A DNA stretch of 64,000 nt from contig CAXKWD010000007.1 in assembly GCA_964059195.1 (NCBI GenBank), forward strand, positions 26,609,023 through 26,673,022, given 5' to 3'. The stretch is from Ectobius pallidus (lineage: Eukaryota; Arthropoda; Insecta; Blattodea; Ectobiidae). The notes under the pieces are model-generated. The model was not told the DNA's origin. It worked only from the letters and a program-made list of their open reading frames with translations, and made no database searches. How positions within the stretch are numbered: the first letter of the stretch is position 1; every line of letters begins with the position of its first letter. The position numbers were made by a program, and so were the translations under genes. This document shows, piece by piece, positions 10,561 to 22,510 of the stretch.

Positions 10561-11494
10561 TTTCATTTTCGTATTTTTATGTGAGTGTGCGATTGTCAAG
10601 ATATCAAAAATCTGTACAGTTCAGCTGATGCTGGAAGATTTTAATCTGATTAAAAAGAAAACTAGACCTTTGTTCTTCCCTAAGCCCTGCTTAATGAATA
10701 AATCTGGAGCTTAACTTGTAAATCAATTAAAAAAACATATTCTGCATATCATAATTGCAGTCATAACTGATTAAAAAAAACATACTGGCACTTTTTTACA
10801 TCAGTTTACCTGATTTTATTCTATTTCAAATTCGGTTTCAACCGTGGCGCAGATTACATACACCCCCAGGGTGCACCGCGAGGAGGCGATCTGCTACACA
10901 CCCCGAAAATTTTAATCCTTGCATTACTGTCAATATTGAATAAAATTGAAGCGGAGAATGAAGTTGCTCTTTGTCTTTTGGCTACCAGATTACTTTCTTG
11001 TGGTTGGTAGGAACTTGATGCTGTTCGCACATATTCCAGTCTGCTGAGTGCTTCAGTTCTATATTCAACCATTTTTCTACCAAGAAGGCCTCTTTTTCAT
11101 TTTTCTTGGCATTGACAACGGTTGTTGAGCGTGTGTGAATATGTTTCTGCTTGTATATTCTTCAAGGCTTCAATTAACTGGAATAGGTGTGGGTGCGTGT
11201 GATAAAACATTTTAATCAATTTTGAATGGAATGATTTACAGCTGTTGTTCATGTTCAAGACGGGACGCACGAGGGTTGTTTACGTCAAATTGCACCGGAC
11301 GCACGAGGGTTGTTTTGATGAAGCGACCACACGCTTTGGGACGCAAAAGGGTACGACCCGTTAAGAGCTGTGCACATCTGACATGTGGTTATTAACATCA
11401 CCTATATATGACAAGGTTCTACGCTAGCAATGTTTTTCTTATTTTTTATTTTGTGTAAAAGACGATCAAAATTTGTGTTGTTGTTGGTAATAAG

Positions 11495-12105
11495 TAGGGT
11501 TCGGATGTTTATGACCTAAAAAGTGGAAAATATAACTGCAAATATACCCTTAAAATATGACCTAATAAAAAACATAGTCTTTAAAAATAAATGTACCAAT
11601 TAAAACGTTTAAATACACTAAATTATTACATCACATGAATTCAAACAGATAATCTCTTTTTAAGAATTTTGTTGATTTACAGTTATAGTTGTAATGAACT
11701 CCTAATTTTAAAGGATTTGTTCCCGTTTGCTCGTTTCATTAGCTCCAAATATTTTGTAGATCAAGTGTAGTCTATCCATATAATATATGAACAGTTATAT
11801 TAATTTTAAAATTAAGTTGCCTATTAAATGGACATAAACATTAAATTAATGACGAAACTTTCAAATTTAACTCGACATTATAATTGTGCTCCTTTACGAA
11901 ATTTATAATTGAAAATTGAAATATGACGTTAAATTACAAATATGACCAAAATATGATCAATGCAATAATAATTCCCAAAATATGACCTTATATGCAAAAT
12001 AAAAACGGTCCTAAAGGGATAACAACCGTGCAATTCGTGTTTAATTTGTGTTTGTGGTGAGAAAGGTGGTCAAGATAAAAATATGTCATGAACATCCGAA
12101 CCCTA
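11495..12105. mobile_element. TAGGGTTCGGATG MITE, copy 1
   Basis: This ~610-bp element has inverted termini TAGGGTTCGGATGTTTATGA and its complement at 12,085-12,105 (one mismatch). The interior is rich in ATGACC and AAATATGAC words. The same insertion is shared by copy B (28,846-29,486), so it predates the duplication. A third, independent copy is at 35,787-36,422. The termini and near-8-bp flanks fit a hAT-like MITE. Confidence 0.85.
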
Positions 12106-12170
12106 CTTATAAGCTTTGATTAGGCCTACATATAAATATTAGAATTGTTTGTACAAAGTCTGCCAGTCTA

Positions 12171-12842
12171 CAGGCTCGACTAGAGGGAGGGTTACAGCCC
12201 CGGGGCCCGGGCCCCGAAAGGGGGCCCGGCCTACTAGGTTTTATTTTCTACTTTCTAAATTTACTCTAAAATAAAATTGGTTATAGGCCTAAGTCAATAA
12301 ACAGCTTAAGTTATGTTATGTGTTTATTTTATCTACAGTTAACATGAAACTGAGTACTCTTGAAGAAAAATTGCTATTTTTGAAAAGTAGAAGCAGAAAT
12401 CCTTTTGGACTCAACAGTAGCCTAGACCTCACTAACGTTCGGCATTTAAAATCATAATTTTCAAAAGATTAAGCTGGTACATTCAGATAAAATTGTTCCT
12501 AATTAGAACATTTTAATGTGTTTTTCTGTTTCGTGCCCGGCATCAGTTAATCGAATTGGTTCAAAATCAATAGATTTCGTCCCATGGGCATTATAAATGG
12601 TATACCAAGTTTTATGAAAATCCGATAAACCGTATTTGAGTTATCGCGCTTACAGACACAAGGACAGACAGACAGTCAGATAAAGTACCGGTACCATTCT
12701 GACACTTAATAGTTATGTAATATCATTACATAATCTTTTTGGTGCACATATTATAAAGGCCGAGTTGGGTAGTGGATTTAAAATTTGACGGGGGCCCGGG
12801 AAAATTTGTCCCTGGGGCCCTTGTTTTCTTTCCACGGCCCTG
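12171..12842. mobile_element. hAT-like element private to copy A
   Basis: The flanking 8-bp repeats are CCAGTCTA (12,163-12,170) and CCAGTTTA (12,843-12,850). The ends are CAGG at the left and GGCCCTG at the right, with G/C-rich subterminal blocks such as GGGCCCGG on both sides. Copy B is uninterrupted at this point (about 29,549). Inside, 12,535-12,715 is a single module of the 147-bp repeat family with an AGACAG tract. Confidence 0.8.
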
Positions 12843-13389
12843 CCAGTTTATTGAATAAGGTTAGTTTTCTTTTCTTTATAAAGGGGCGACATTTTAAATA
12901 AATTCAATATATTTTCCCCTTTAGATCAACATGAAGTTTATCAAATACATAAGTATAAAACTTACACATAGTTACCGATTCATGGTAGATGAAATTTTCT
13001 GTTGGTCTAGCTATGAACAGCGTTGTTGTTGGCAGGAGTAAAGGGAAGCAAGCAGCTCATTTCAATATTAAATACCCATTCAAAGGAGCTCCTTACTTCT
13101 CTCTACTACCTGCAATTCCTAGGGTGCTGTAGATCCAATGTGACGTAGACCTAAATACTGAACAACATCAGCATGGCTCCAGTATTAAGCTGAAATACTA
13201 CGCAAATTAATTGCTATTGTTATTGTAATTTTAAACCAGCCAGGATTATATTGAATTACACTGGTTACATATTTTAGCCTTCAATAGTGTGTTCAAAAAT
13301 GTAATGTCCAAACTGCTATGGTTGATAAAATTTACTAAAATTTACTTGCTTTCTAATAAAGGCATGGCTAGCGACTATAATAATCTATA

Positions 13390-13775
13390 GTCCAGTTATT
13401 CATTGCAAGCCAGGCGGCTTCAACGGATTAACCATTATGTTGGCGTTTCTTAATATTGGTAATTGATCTGACTAAATCGGTCTTGGTTTCCTCTTTCCAA
13501 AACAAAAGCAACGATGCAAACATATCTCACTGTTATCACTGACCTTAGTTCTTCCCTCGCTGTAATCAATTCGCATGCGTTATTGTTTACTGTGTCTAGA
13601 TCTTGCAACCTTGAGTTTCACTCCACGCGGAGTTGACGAGTAGCTGTTACAGCCGTCGGATGATATTTTTATATTTTGATTGGTGTGGTAAAAATAAAGA
13701 ACATGGGTTGAGCTCTCAGCAAACTTTCCCTCCTAACAAAAGGAAGCCGCCTGGCCATGCAATGAATAACTGGAC
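13390..13775. mobile_element. GTCCAGTTATTC MITE, copy 1
   Basis: The termini GTCCAGTTATTCATTGCA and the complement of GTCCAGTTATTCATTGCATG form ~33-bp inverted repeats, including an inner GGCGGCTTC block, with TA at the flank. The sister copy in B is 30,606-31,046 and is longer by a stretch between GATTGG direct repeats, which looks like a slippage deletion in A. The 67-codon open frame inside is broken in the sister copy. Confidence 0.85.
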
Positions 13776-14478
13776 TTTACGTCCCTATTGGCTCTGCAAT
13801 GAGGTTCACGATGAACACTTTATACATTTATTGTAATTGAACACTGACTTCCACAATAAAATAATGAACAACATGTCACATCGTTTTATTCCCAGTCATA
13901 TCCGATAACTTATCATTTTTTATTGCGTGAAAAAAGCTATTTAACTTACGAGATTATTCAATCGGATTTATCTTTATGGTGGCAAATGATCTTAACTCTT
14001 CGGACGGAACATTTTTTTCTCCGTTATGAGGAACATCCAGATAAATATGGCACATGCTCTATGAGGAACATAAAATCCAATCTGGGTATGATAAATTAAA
14101 TAAAAAACGAAACACTAGTATATTCTGTCTTTTAAAGCATACACATGTAAGGATTTTTCTGGGGAAAGCAATGAATTTTTGTTATCTGTGTATGAGGCAA
14201 ATGTTCAGCATAACGTACGACACAAATAAGTTGTTAAAAGGCTGACAAATTTCATGTTGATAGGCCTATCTATGAGGGTAACTTATATGTAGCAAATTTC
14301 AATTTTAAGTAGGTCTATTCACCTTATTCCCTCATATCACTTAAAGTTGACTGACAAATATGTTGCTTATGTCATCAACTTAATAAATATAGGCCTAGTG
14401 CATGGTTTATAAGAACCAATATTTGCTTATAAGAACTTTTACAGCATGAGCCTATGCTATCATTTATTATATTTTATT

Positions 14479-15426
14479 ACTGGCGTGTGCCCGCGGCTTC
14501 ACACGCGATAATTATTTCAAAAATTAAAAATTAAGAGCATAATAGTTAAATCATTATAAGTTATTTATTAACACCTAAAACACGTGGACTACATACCACG
14601 ATTAGATAGCATCGATTGGTAAAAGCTACCTCAGATTAGAGTTCCCTGGCCCAGAAAACCCCTGCATAGTGAGTTTCGTCCAAGTCGAACAATGTTTGAC
14701 CATATTTAGGCCTATATTGAATATCCCTCTTCCGTGTAAGTTGAAAATTTCAACGTCTGTGGGCCTTGGTATTCTAAACAAATGAATCGTCAAGGATGGA
14801 CTTACAAAATCAAGCGATCGCCCGCGAAAATTATTTCAAAAATTAAAAATTAAGAGCATAATAGTTAAATCATTATATTTATTAACACCTAAATCACGTG
14901 AATTACATACCACGATTAGATAGCGTCGCCTGGTAAAAGCGACCTCAGATTCGAGGTCCTTGGCCCAGAAAACCCCTGTAGGCTATAGTGAGTTTCGTCC
15001 AAATCGAACAACGTTTGACCATATTGAGGCCTATATTGAATATCCCTTTTATAATAATAATAATCCTCTTCAGTGTAGGTTGAAAATGTCATATGTCTGC
15101 GTGCCTTGACATTATAAACAAATGAATCGACCAGCGTGAGCTACAACATTCAAGCGATCGCGATAGTTTTATGTCCAAGGAATGACAAAAATAGCCAAAG
15201 CCTACTGTAATTGATTTGACATTGAATGGTATTAGCCTACTGAAAACTGATGCTTCGAAAACGCAAAAAATACACGTTTTTTGCCCGTTTTTCACTCATA
15301 ACTCATGAACGAAAGGAAAAATTAAAAATGTAATATGCCAGAAACCTTCCCGGGAATGCACTCAACAACTTCCCAAAGTTTCATGGCGATCGGATGAATG
15401 GTGTAGTAATGCATAAAGGACAGACA

Positions 15427-15466
<40 letters not shown>

Positions 15467-15488
15467 TTCATTTTTATATAATATATAG
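14479..15488. mobile_element. Unclassified retroelement-like insertion private to copy B
   Basis: A ~1-kb insert interrupts the sequence that is continuous at 480-490 in copy A. It opens with GCCCGCGGCTTCACACGCG and closes with GACAGACAGACACACACA and an ATATATAGAT tail, a start/tail combination found in several arthropod retroelement families. Inside, a ~200-bp stretch starting AATTATTTCAAAAATTAAAA is present twice (about 14,505-14,720 and 14,828-15,040). A (CA)n tract lies at about 15,428-15,462. No reverse transcriptase was found. Confidence 0.7.
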
Positions 15489-15630
15489 ATTTACAAATTT
15501 TGTCTACAATTTTCCTTTCACAGTTTGTATTTGTGACAAATATTAATTCATGTATTCGTAAAATATTTTAACACATGCAATAACATGATTTTATCATTAA
15601 AAGTATTTTCCTTCGTTGATGGCTGCAATA

Positions 15631-15700
15631 CGGCCCGGGAGGCTTGGGTCGCTTGAATCCTAAAAGAGAGAGGTAAAACTAAGATAAAGAAAGAAAGAAA
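15631..15700 (+). mobile_element. Very short 5'-truncated retroposon with GAAA tail
   Basis: The 70-bp insert ends in an AAAGAAAGAAAGAAA tail and is bounded by near-identical 13-bp repeats, GATGGCTGCAATA (15,618-15,630) and GATGACTGCAATA (15,701-15,713). Copy A has the uninterrupted GATGACTGCAATA at about 618. A target duplication plus simple tail is the mark of target-primed reverse transcription. Confidence 0.75.
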
Positions 15701-16241
15701 GATGACTGCAATAGACCCATGTCTTTGCTTGCAATTTTTAAACTGCTTTATTAATTTATGTAGTCATAAAATGCCTCATCATAGTTAGTTACATATGAAA
15801 CGGTTTGATCGTAAAAGTAATTTTCAGTATTGACTGCAATAGGGCTATGTCTATATTTCTTTAGTTTTAACAGCCTTTTATGAACAGTTTACATTTATCT
15901 TTTATTTACAATCTTATACATAGCATTTGAAACATTAAAAAAATGTTACTAGATAGTTAAAACGCCTCAGTAAAATCATACAATTAAATACTTCCAGTAA
16001 TAAAAGTAATTTTAATGCTAGTGAATACCCATAAGCTTACACTGTAAAATGGTGATGTATGAATTCTGTCTCTAAAAACTTAAATGTAACATACACTCTA
16101 GCCTATGCCGTCAATAAATGAACCATCTATTACATGATAAAAATTAAGTTATTTAAAAGTACAATACTCTTATTAAAAGTGAACTATCTTACATGTAGTT
16201 ACTAGTTCTTAAGTTGCTGCTGGTTGATGGGTCTCTTTAAG

Positions 16242-16841
16242 TCCATAAAGTAAGTTTCCCTCGAGCCGTTTACAGAAACAAAACACAATTTCATGGAAAT
16301 GTTTATTGAAACAGATAAAGCAAGTGTTCAGCTATTTTTCAAAATATTCGCCACCAGGACCAACTCTTGAATACCTTTGTTGTAGACGTCTGTCGCCTGA
16401 GATTTGAACCACTGTGTGACAACCATCTCCGCCTCTCTGTCATTCTGTCATTCCTTGAGATGTTGGAAAAGATGGAAATCATTGGGAGCGAAGTCGGCTA
16501 CAAGGTGAACTTCTGCAGGAGACTCGCTGGGAGGTGTTTAAAAATCCACCCTTCAGCCCGGATCTCGCTCCTATTCATTTCCATCTTTTCCTACACCTCA
16601 AAATATGACAGAGAATGACAAAGAGGCGGAGATAGTTGCCACACAATGGTTCAAATCGCAGACGGCAAACTTCTACGATACAGGTATTCATACGTTGGTC
16701 CCACGGTATGACAAATATCTCAATTCCGATGGCGAATATGTTGAAAAATATCTGAACATTTGCTTCATCTGTTGCAATAAGCATTTCCATGAAATTGTGT
16801 TTTGTTTCTATAAACGGCCCGAGGGAAACTCACTTTATGGA
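16242..16841. mobile_element. Fold-back mariner element with decayed transposase tail
   Basis: The termini TCCATAAAGTAAGTTTCCCT and the complement of TCCATAAAGTGAGTTTCCCT are mariner-type inverted repeats. The inverted similarity continues inward for over 200 bp, so the element is a snapback: the 3' part of the transposase gene occurs on both arms in opposite orientation. Copy A lacks the element at about 1,165, although a few bases of flank differ at the junction. Confidence 0.88.
16505..16790 (+). pseudogene. mariner transposase C-terminus, frameshifted
   Basis: About 16,505-16,605 translates to WEVFKNPPFSPDLAPIHFHLF, which includes the SPDLAP motif that carries the third catalytic Asp of mariner D,D34D transposases. 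After a stop and frameshift, 16,605-16,760 continues with ATQWFKSQTANFYDTGI and LVPRYDKYLNS, matching the end of mariner transposases. The other arm (minus strand, 16,250-16,460) encodes a mirrored piece of the same region. No N-terminal helix-turn-helix domain is present, so it is inactive. Confidence 0.88.
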
Positions 16842-17009
16842 CGGCCCTCGTATTTTGGATGAAATTTGTAGGCATATTTCAGGACACGGTGTGCTACCTT
16901 CAGTTCCTGATCAGTAGGAGAACCGTTGTTGTTGTAATTACATTGCATTACAACTTGTTCAAAGACGCTGTCCTTAGAGGGTCGGTAAAAGGGGCTAAAT
17001 TATAGTTTG

Positions 17010-17594
17010 TAATGGGAAGAAATTGAATAAAAGTAATCAGATTACACGTATCAATTCCTTTTTTTCCTCCCATTTATTTGTAATTGTGACTTTAAAAAAA
17101 TGTAATCTCCACTTGTAATTTACTTCTGAAAATAAAATTGTAATCGTTACTTGGTAGTATTGTGTGTGCCACTTCTTAAAGCCTTCTTTTCCAAGAACTG
17201 CCTCTACCTTTTGCCACTCTAATCCTCTTCGACATGTCAGTCAGTGAATAGAAAGGTAATAAGGCGTATTCACACTTGTCTGAAATCCAGCACAATATTG
17301 CCAAATACCTACCACAGTTTACTTCACTTGAGAAGAGGACCGTTTTGACAAAACTCACCATCTACTTTTTTTTGCCAAAATCGTTTTTTAATGGTTTTAG
17401 GTGCTTTGAATGAGATCTTTAAGATGGTGAAAAAAGAACATGAGAGAAGTCAACATAACCAATTTATTTTGAAGCCTCAAAATGCAAGGTAGGATCTTCT
17501 GTATGTTAATAAAAACTCCTCAACAATTTAGGTTTTGACACATGTTGAGTTTTGTCAAATCGGTCCTCATATTGCGAATGACATCGACGACACT
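17010..17594. other. Copy-B-specific stretch, unidentified repeat
   Basis: This is not matched in copy A. GAGGACCGTTTTGACAAAACTCA at about 17,336 reappears as an imperfect inverted repeat near 17,550-17,570, suggesting a small TIR element. A 61-codon minus-strand open frame (17,176-17,361) contains SLTDMSKRIRVAKGRGSSW, which I do not recognise. GTAATC/GATTAC-rich sequence lies at about 17,030-17,150. Confidence 0.4.
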
Positions 17595-18490
17595 GGGGAA
17601 AGCCACGCGACGCAAGCAGCTCTACCACTGAATGGTTCAATAGTTTACGGCCTTGTACCAAAAACAAACAAAAAAACAAGGAATTTTTAGGTACCGGTAC
17701 CGCAGTTTTAAATTAATTGTAATTGTAATTTTATTGATTACTTTTTGAAAACATTGAAATTAAGCAAACTTAGGCCTATCTCTCACGTAAATGTAATTCA
17801 GCCCAATTACTTTTTTCGTACTTTCCCATCACTGCTTATTATCTGGCCTTGGAGGAACTTAGGATTCTTGGAAGTTGAGCCAACTTTAACCCTTCGGACA
17901 GAACACATGTCTTTCAGAAAGTTAGAATTCTAATCCTGTCACTAGATTCCTCCGGCGCACGGCTAGGCATTTGCGCGTCCTAGGAGTCCGTCTGCTCTAT
18001 CCTGTCACAAACATTTAAGAAAGAGATGAAAGTACTCACCATCTCTCTCGCACCAGTGCTGCCACAACGTTCATCAAAACATGTTTATGGTGTTCAAGGA
18101 AGGGGGCGGGCACCAGGAATTTTTGCAACAGGGTGGGTGTACCGTTAACCTTGACGAGGATTTCGCATTGTGTTACAGTAGGGGGTAGTTCTTGACCATC
18201 TCTTTCATCTTGTTTGTGACAGGATAGAGCAGATGGACTCCTAGCATGCCTCGATCAGCTCCTTCCAGTAACGTTTTGAGAGACTTGGCGATTGCTAGAT
18301 TTCCTCCAACTTGACGTACTTACGCCAAGTTATTTGTTCGTAAAACTTACCCTGCTTGTAGGCATTTGTTCCTCTATTAGTATATTTTTGTCCACCCGTT
18401 AGTTTGCTTGATTACCTGCCTTAAAGTCTTTACAAGGCAAGTAGGCCTATTATGTCACGAAGTCACACGACTGCATATCTACAATCTTTT
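17595..18490. repeat. Inverted counterpart of 2,215-2,865 with internal palindrome
   Basis: This is the reverse-complement partner of the copy-A block. It contains extra sequence absent from copy A, bounded by an inverted repeat: TCTGCTCTATCCTGTCACAA at about 17,989 and the complement of CATCTGCTCTATCCTGTCACAAAC at about 18,217-18,240. A short insertion or rearrangement at that palindrome would account for the length difference. No intact gene was found. Confidence 0.7.
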
Positions 18491-19399
18491 ACCGGTAGAC
18501 TTATTGTTCTAAGCCTTTATACCGTACTTACACTTTACTAGATTAACCTTAATATCTCGAGGAACTGGTTAACTGTGTCTCTTAATTTGTCTTATCAGTC
18601 CTCTCATGCGATTCTTGATGTCTTTTAACAAAGGTTGATTTTCTGCACATCGTTCAATAAAATTACTGTGTGAACAAACTTTGGTGGTTGATTTGTGCGT
18701 TCTAGGAGTTTTGTGCCAGATAGCATCCAATCCGAAAATTCCTGGCTGAATGTTTCATAAATAATCCTCCAGAAAATTCCGGATTGGCTGCTACTCTGGA
18801 TTCCAAGTTGGCTGGGCGGTAGCTCCATTTTCCATGTAGGCCTACTGTTGAAGCCTACTGTTGGAAAGAGAATGAGTTTCGTGTCTGGATGCCACCTGAA
18901 AAACAATGTTCCTTCCAAAGTTATTTGTGCAATAGTTTAGCTTTTTAAGAGATACAAAAACCACTTCCGCTAAAAAAAAAAACACACACACACACAATGT
19001 TTATTATTTTCTTCTTAGAATGTACTTTCCGTTAGACTTCTTTGGGGACATATGTCGAGATATGACCTTTAACATAGAGTTTGTTACTTGTGTGTTGGCC
19101 TAATAATAAACACTCACAACCATTTTATTCTATAATAAGGATAGATGGGAAAATCATGAATGTTCATGGTGCACCATATGACGGCTACATTTTACATTTT
19201 TAAACATATTTATAGGCATTTAAAATATCATTCTGTTATTTACAGGAAAGTACATATTTAGGCCTAACTATTTTACATCTACTGTATGTACAATTTATTT
19301 ATTGGAATTCAAAATTGTAGTTCTGCCTATTGTAATTTACCACAATAGGCGGCTGTTTAAAAGGTTGATCATAACAAATAAAGAAATCTCGTAATAATA

Positions 19400-19712
19400 A
19401 ACTAAACTCCGTGGCGCGACATCCCCGAAGGGACAAGGCCTACCACCCGACCGCTGCGTCATCTACCTATAGCCAGATGGCAGGAATGGGGGGCATGTGG
19501 TTAGCATGCCGACACCCACGGCCGTTAATGGTGGTTTCCATGACCGGAGCCGCTACTTCTCTATCAAGTAGCTCCTCAATTTGAATCACGAGGCTGAGTG
19601 CACCCCTACCAGACCTCCCTACCTCAGAAAAATCCGAGGAGGTACCGGGAATCGAACCCGGGCCGACGGATCCGTAGTCAGCGACGCTAACCACAAGACC
19701 ACGCCGGCGGTC
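19400..19712 (-). mobile_element. tRNA-derived SINE with 13-bp TSD
   Basis: This insert is flanked by perfect TCTCGTAATAATA repeats at 19,387-19,399 and 19,713-19,725. Copy A has the empty site near 4,110. On the minus strand the head has A box TGGTCTTGTGGTTAGCG and B box GGGTTCGATTCCC, followed by a ~230-bp body. A second full-length member is at 45,501-45,791 (plus). The open frames that cross it on either strand are shadows of the SINE. Confidence 0.95.
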
Positions 19713-21204
19713 TCTCGTAATAATATCCCAATGGAGTTAACTGTAATGTCTTTGACAAAACATTACTTTCTCTCACACCACTCCATAAGGACGGCTTAAG
19801 TTCAGGGCAGATTTTACTGAATAATTATAGTCAAAGGTATGTTGTCAGTCCTTTTAGACTAATAGGCATATGTACAAACGGGTGATAGGCGATGGTGGTT
19901 TTAAAAGAAACCATAGACATTCAACATTGTGTATGTTTTAAATTCTAAAATTTTTTAAACGATTTTCCGAGGGGACTTCCTCAGAAAAATATTATTTTCC
20001 TAAAATTTCTCCTTATTACATCGCGTAATGTTGAAAGGTCTTCTTCTACCAGTAAAAACAAGAAGACGGAAAGGTATAGAGGATGCTAACAGGCAATCCA
20101 ATATGCAGATGGAGATACAGTGCATGCCGCTTATTGTGATCACTTCGGGATGCAGCTAATTTGATAATATTGACCGATTGATAACAATAGCCGAAATAAT
20201 TAATTGAAGGTTATTTTTTCATACATAGGATATTATACTACAAAAACAGAATTTAAAGCTATTGATAAATAAGATAATATGGAACTGTGAATTATTGAAC
20301 CACTCATAATACAGAATCAGACTGCAAGTAACTATTTTTTCAAATAGTAAGAAAGTTTTTAATTCCATCTGTTTTCATTTTGGAGTTCATTAACCAATAC
20401 TCCATACTCACGAGTTTTGTAAGTCTAATGACCTGTGGTGAACGCCGTGTAGCAAAACATCTAACGCCGGTCTTTTCAAGTCTTTTCGTTTTACACCATT
20501 AGCCCAGTCAAATGTTACAAAAAAAATGCGTGAACTTACATTAAATGGAGTATTAATGATTTTTGGAGGGGAGTTTAGGACCATTACTGGGATCACAAAT
20601 CCAGATTTGCAACCCTCAGAAACCTGTGCTCGCTGAATGGCGGTGGAAATAAACCGGTTTTTCGACAATATCTCCTAAACTATGCGTTTTTGGAAAGAAT
20701 CTTTCTTAGCCTTTTTAAAGTAAATTAATTTGTCTAAAATATGAGATCAGCATCGTTTCTGTAAGTTATATAGTTACCGAGATACGGCTTTTAAAAGATT
20801 GGCCTTTTTCCCAAAAAGTTAAAATTTTAAGTTTTCTTCGCGTTTCGAACTGAATACTGACAAAATGACACGTCCTACAGGAAAGTCAAGAGAACAGAAG
20901 TTGTATGCAATTTAATAAGCTTTAATTTGAGCTATAGCCCGTCCTTGTAGCTCTGATAGTTTCATCATAAATGACAAAAACCGAAAAGATTAAAAATGCT
21001 TTTTTTGGGTGAAAGTTGAGTAACATCGTTTCCTCCACCAACACCTTAATTTTTTTGGTAACATATTGGCGGATAATGTCTTAACTGTGTATAGAAACTT
21101 TTATGTGTAAATGTGTCTATGGGAGATGGATTTTGCCAGACAAAAATATTTAAGCCGAATATTTCATAAAAATGTATTTACTTTTAAACCAACAGGCATA
21201 TTTA

Positions 21205-22510
21205 AACAATGTGTGAGGTTCCTGGTATGGGATGGTATGGGACCTGGGAAGTCGAGGGTGGGGTGATGTCTTCATCCTCACTTGAGGAACTGTCATTCTG
21301 GGGTGTGGGCACATTGCATTTCAGCCCAATTTTGCGGCAGCTGCAGCCCCCAGCGCAGTCCATCTTGCACTTGCACGAGATCAGTTGCAAAAGGGTTTGA
21401 GGGGCTGGTTTAACTTCCATTGCAATTGGAGTAAGCCCCAACTCGTCTTACTTCCACCCCAATCCGTGAGTTTTCTGCCCCAACCACTTTTGTACCAGCG
21501 AAAAAGTAGAATGAAAATTAGTTATTCTATAATATTTCAAAGCACACACATGGTGTACAATGAGAGTGTATAAGTGAACAACGAAATTTAAGAACATAAT
21601 GATAGGAAATGTGCATAGACATACCTGGTGATACATACAATAATCATGATATTTTACAGTATCTGTGATTGGTGACAAACTGGCGAGGTTGACTTTAGCT
21701 GTCAGGTTGTTGAGGGTGGTGTTAATCGTTCCTTCATAAACTGCGACGAGGTACTTCTCCCCAGCTGCAGCTATTTCATCGTGACTCACATCTGGGTGGA
21801 GGAAGACTTCTGCTTGCCTGAATAGTGCTGGGTTCTTGAGGAAGTTTTGACAAAAGGGGGCCCAGGAGATTAATCAGAGGACGTCTGGCTACCCTCTTCT
21901 GGAAGTAGATGTATTTTTTGGAACTCAAACCAACTAATAACAGAAGCAGGTCCACATATTCCACGATGATTACAACCTTCTCAGAAGAGTCAGCTTTGGT
22001 GATGGCAGCTCTAACAATGTCAGCATCAGCGTCCTCTTCTGACACCTCAACACCGTGCTGCTCAAATCCAGTTTTCAGTAACTCTATCAGCCTATGCTTA
22101 TTAGTGTCGTTCGATAAGAACTTCTCTTGGTAGTTGAAGCTGATAGGACAATATCACTGCAGTTGAGGGCGGAGTATCGTCTGAGACGTTCGGCGCTTTG
22201 GGTACTTTTTTTAGAGGCGTCCTCCGGGTATCCATCGAAGACAATGGGTTACATCTGTCCCAAAATGGTTTTTCACAAAATGAATGTAGCCGTCAATGAT
22301 GGTCTTCACTGATGCGTTTTGATGTCACACACATTTGTGGAGCAAGTAGCCACCATCGAGCACTATGTGGGTATTGGCGTCTCGGGAGATGTTGGTAGTG
22401 AGGGATGTGAAACACGAATATAGAGCTGCCTTAGTTCCCTTCCTCACTCTAGCTTCGTTGAAAAGAGACATTGGGTAACGGGGCAATTCATACTTGCAGT
22501 GTGCTTTCAA
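21205..22510 (-). pseudogene. PIN/XPG-like nuclease-type protein with Cys-rich tail, broken
   Basis: Read from 22,510 downward, adjacent frames give a colinear protein. First is KYELPRYPMSLFNEARVRKG and LDGGYLLHK. Next, in another frame, come IVFDGYPEDASKKSTQSAER, then QEKFLSNDTNKHRLIELL, then EEDADADIVRAAITKA and VVIIVEYVDLLLLLVG. Then AAAGEKYLVAVYEG and VKYHDYCMYHQ, a probable degenerate intron (GTATGT donor at about 21,623; acceptor cag apparently mutated near 21,502), then VQKWLGQ. The tail LISCKCKMDCAGGCSCRK ends it. The spaced acidic motifs (DGYPED, EEDADAD, and VxYVDLLxLL where relatives have GEDxDLL) resemble the metal-binding pattern of PIN/XPG nucleases. I recognise this order from an uncharacterised multicopy family in arthropods and cnidarians. 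At least three frameshifts and a stop disable it; the N-terminal part is missing. The nuclease role is inference. Confidence 0.75.

Larger units (their letters stand above)
7042..10819. mobile_element. Nested element with ~180-bp terminal inverted repeats
   Basis: About 7,042-7,235 is the imperfect reverse complement of about 10,640-10,820. Both arms contain ATCAGGTAAACTGATRTAA, GTGCCAGTATG, a homopolymer T or A run, and CATTAAGCAGGGCTTA. A related solo terminus is at 48,715-48,890 and a shorter one at about 54,408-54,450. No coding sequence assignable to a transposase lies between the arms. Confidence 0.8.
6897..11359. mobile_element. Copy-A-specific composite DNA transposon with 8-bp TSD
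   Basis: A 4.46-kb insert lies between GTTAAGAG repeats at 6,889-6,896 and 11,360-11,367. Copy B keeps the empty site GTTAAGAA at 28,681-28,688. The termini form imperfect inverted repeats of about 28 bp with the shared core CTTTTGCGTCCCAAA. Extra GCGTCCC-type words repeat just inside both ends (about 6,935-7,015 and 11,265-11,345), a subterminal-repeat arrangement common in hAT and P-like elements. The interior holds at least three further inverted-repeat structures (7,042-10,819, 8,395-10,315 and 8,890-9,432), so this is a nest. No transposase was found; superfamily is unsettled. Confidence 0.82.
1..13945. repeat. Tandem segmental duplication, copy A
   Basis: The segment from the window start to about 13,945 is repeated in the same order and orientation from about 13,946 to 31,215. 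Anchor pairs seen directly are 1-480 with 13,990-14,475, 490-1,330 with 15,490-17,000, 2,940-4,180 with 18,510-19,780, 4,430-5,940 with 19,800-25,240, 6,710-6,890 with 25,960-26,110, 11,370-12,160 with 28,685-29,550, and 12,850-13,930 with 29,560-31,205. Identity looks high but is interrupted by many indels and private transposon insertions. Homology at the right end stops near 13,945, so the true left edge of copy A probably lies just outside the window. No intact gene was recognised in the duplicated unit, which is itself made of older repeats. Confidence 0.9.

Noticed and set aside
19467..19694. 75-codon minus-strand protein
   Set aside because: It lies wholly inside a tRNA-derived SINE with target duplications, and the second family copy at 45,501 breaks the frame.
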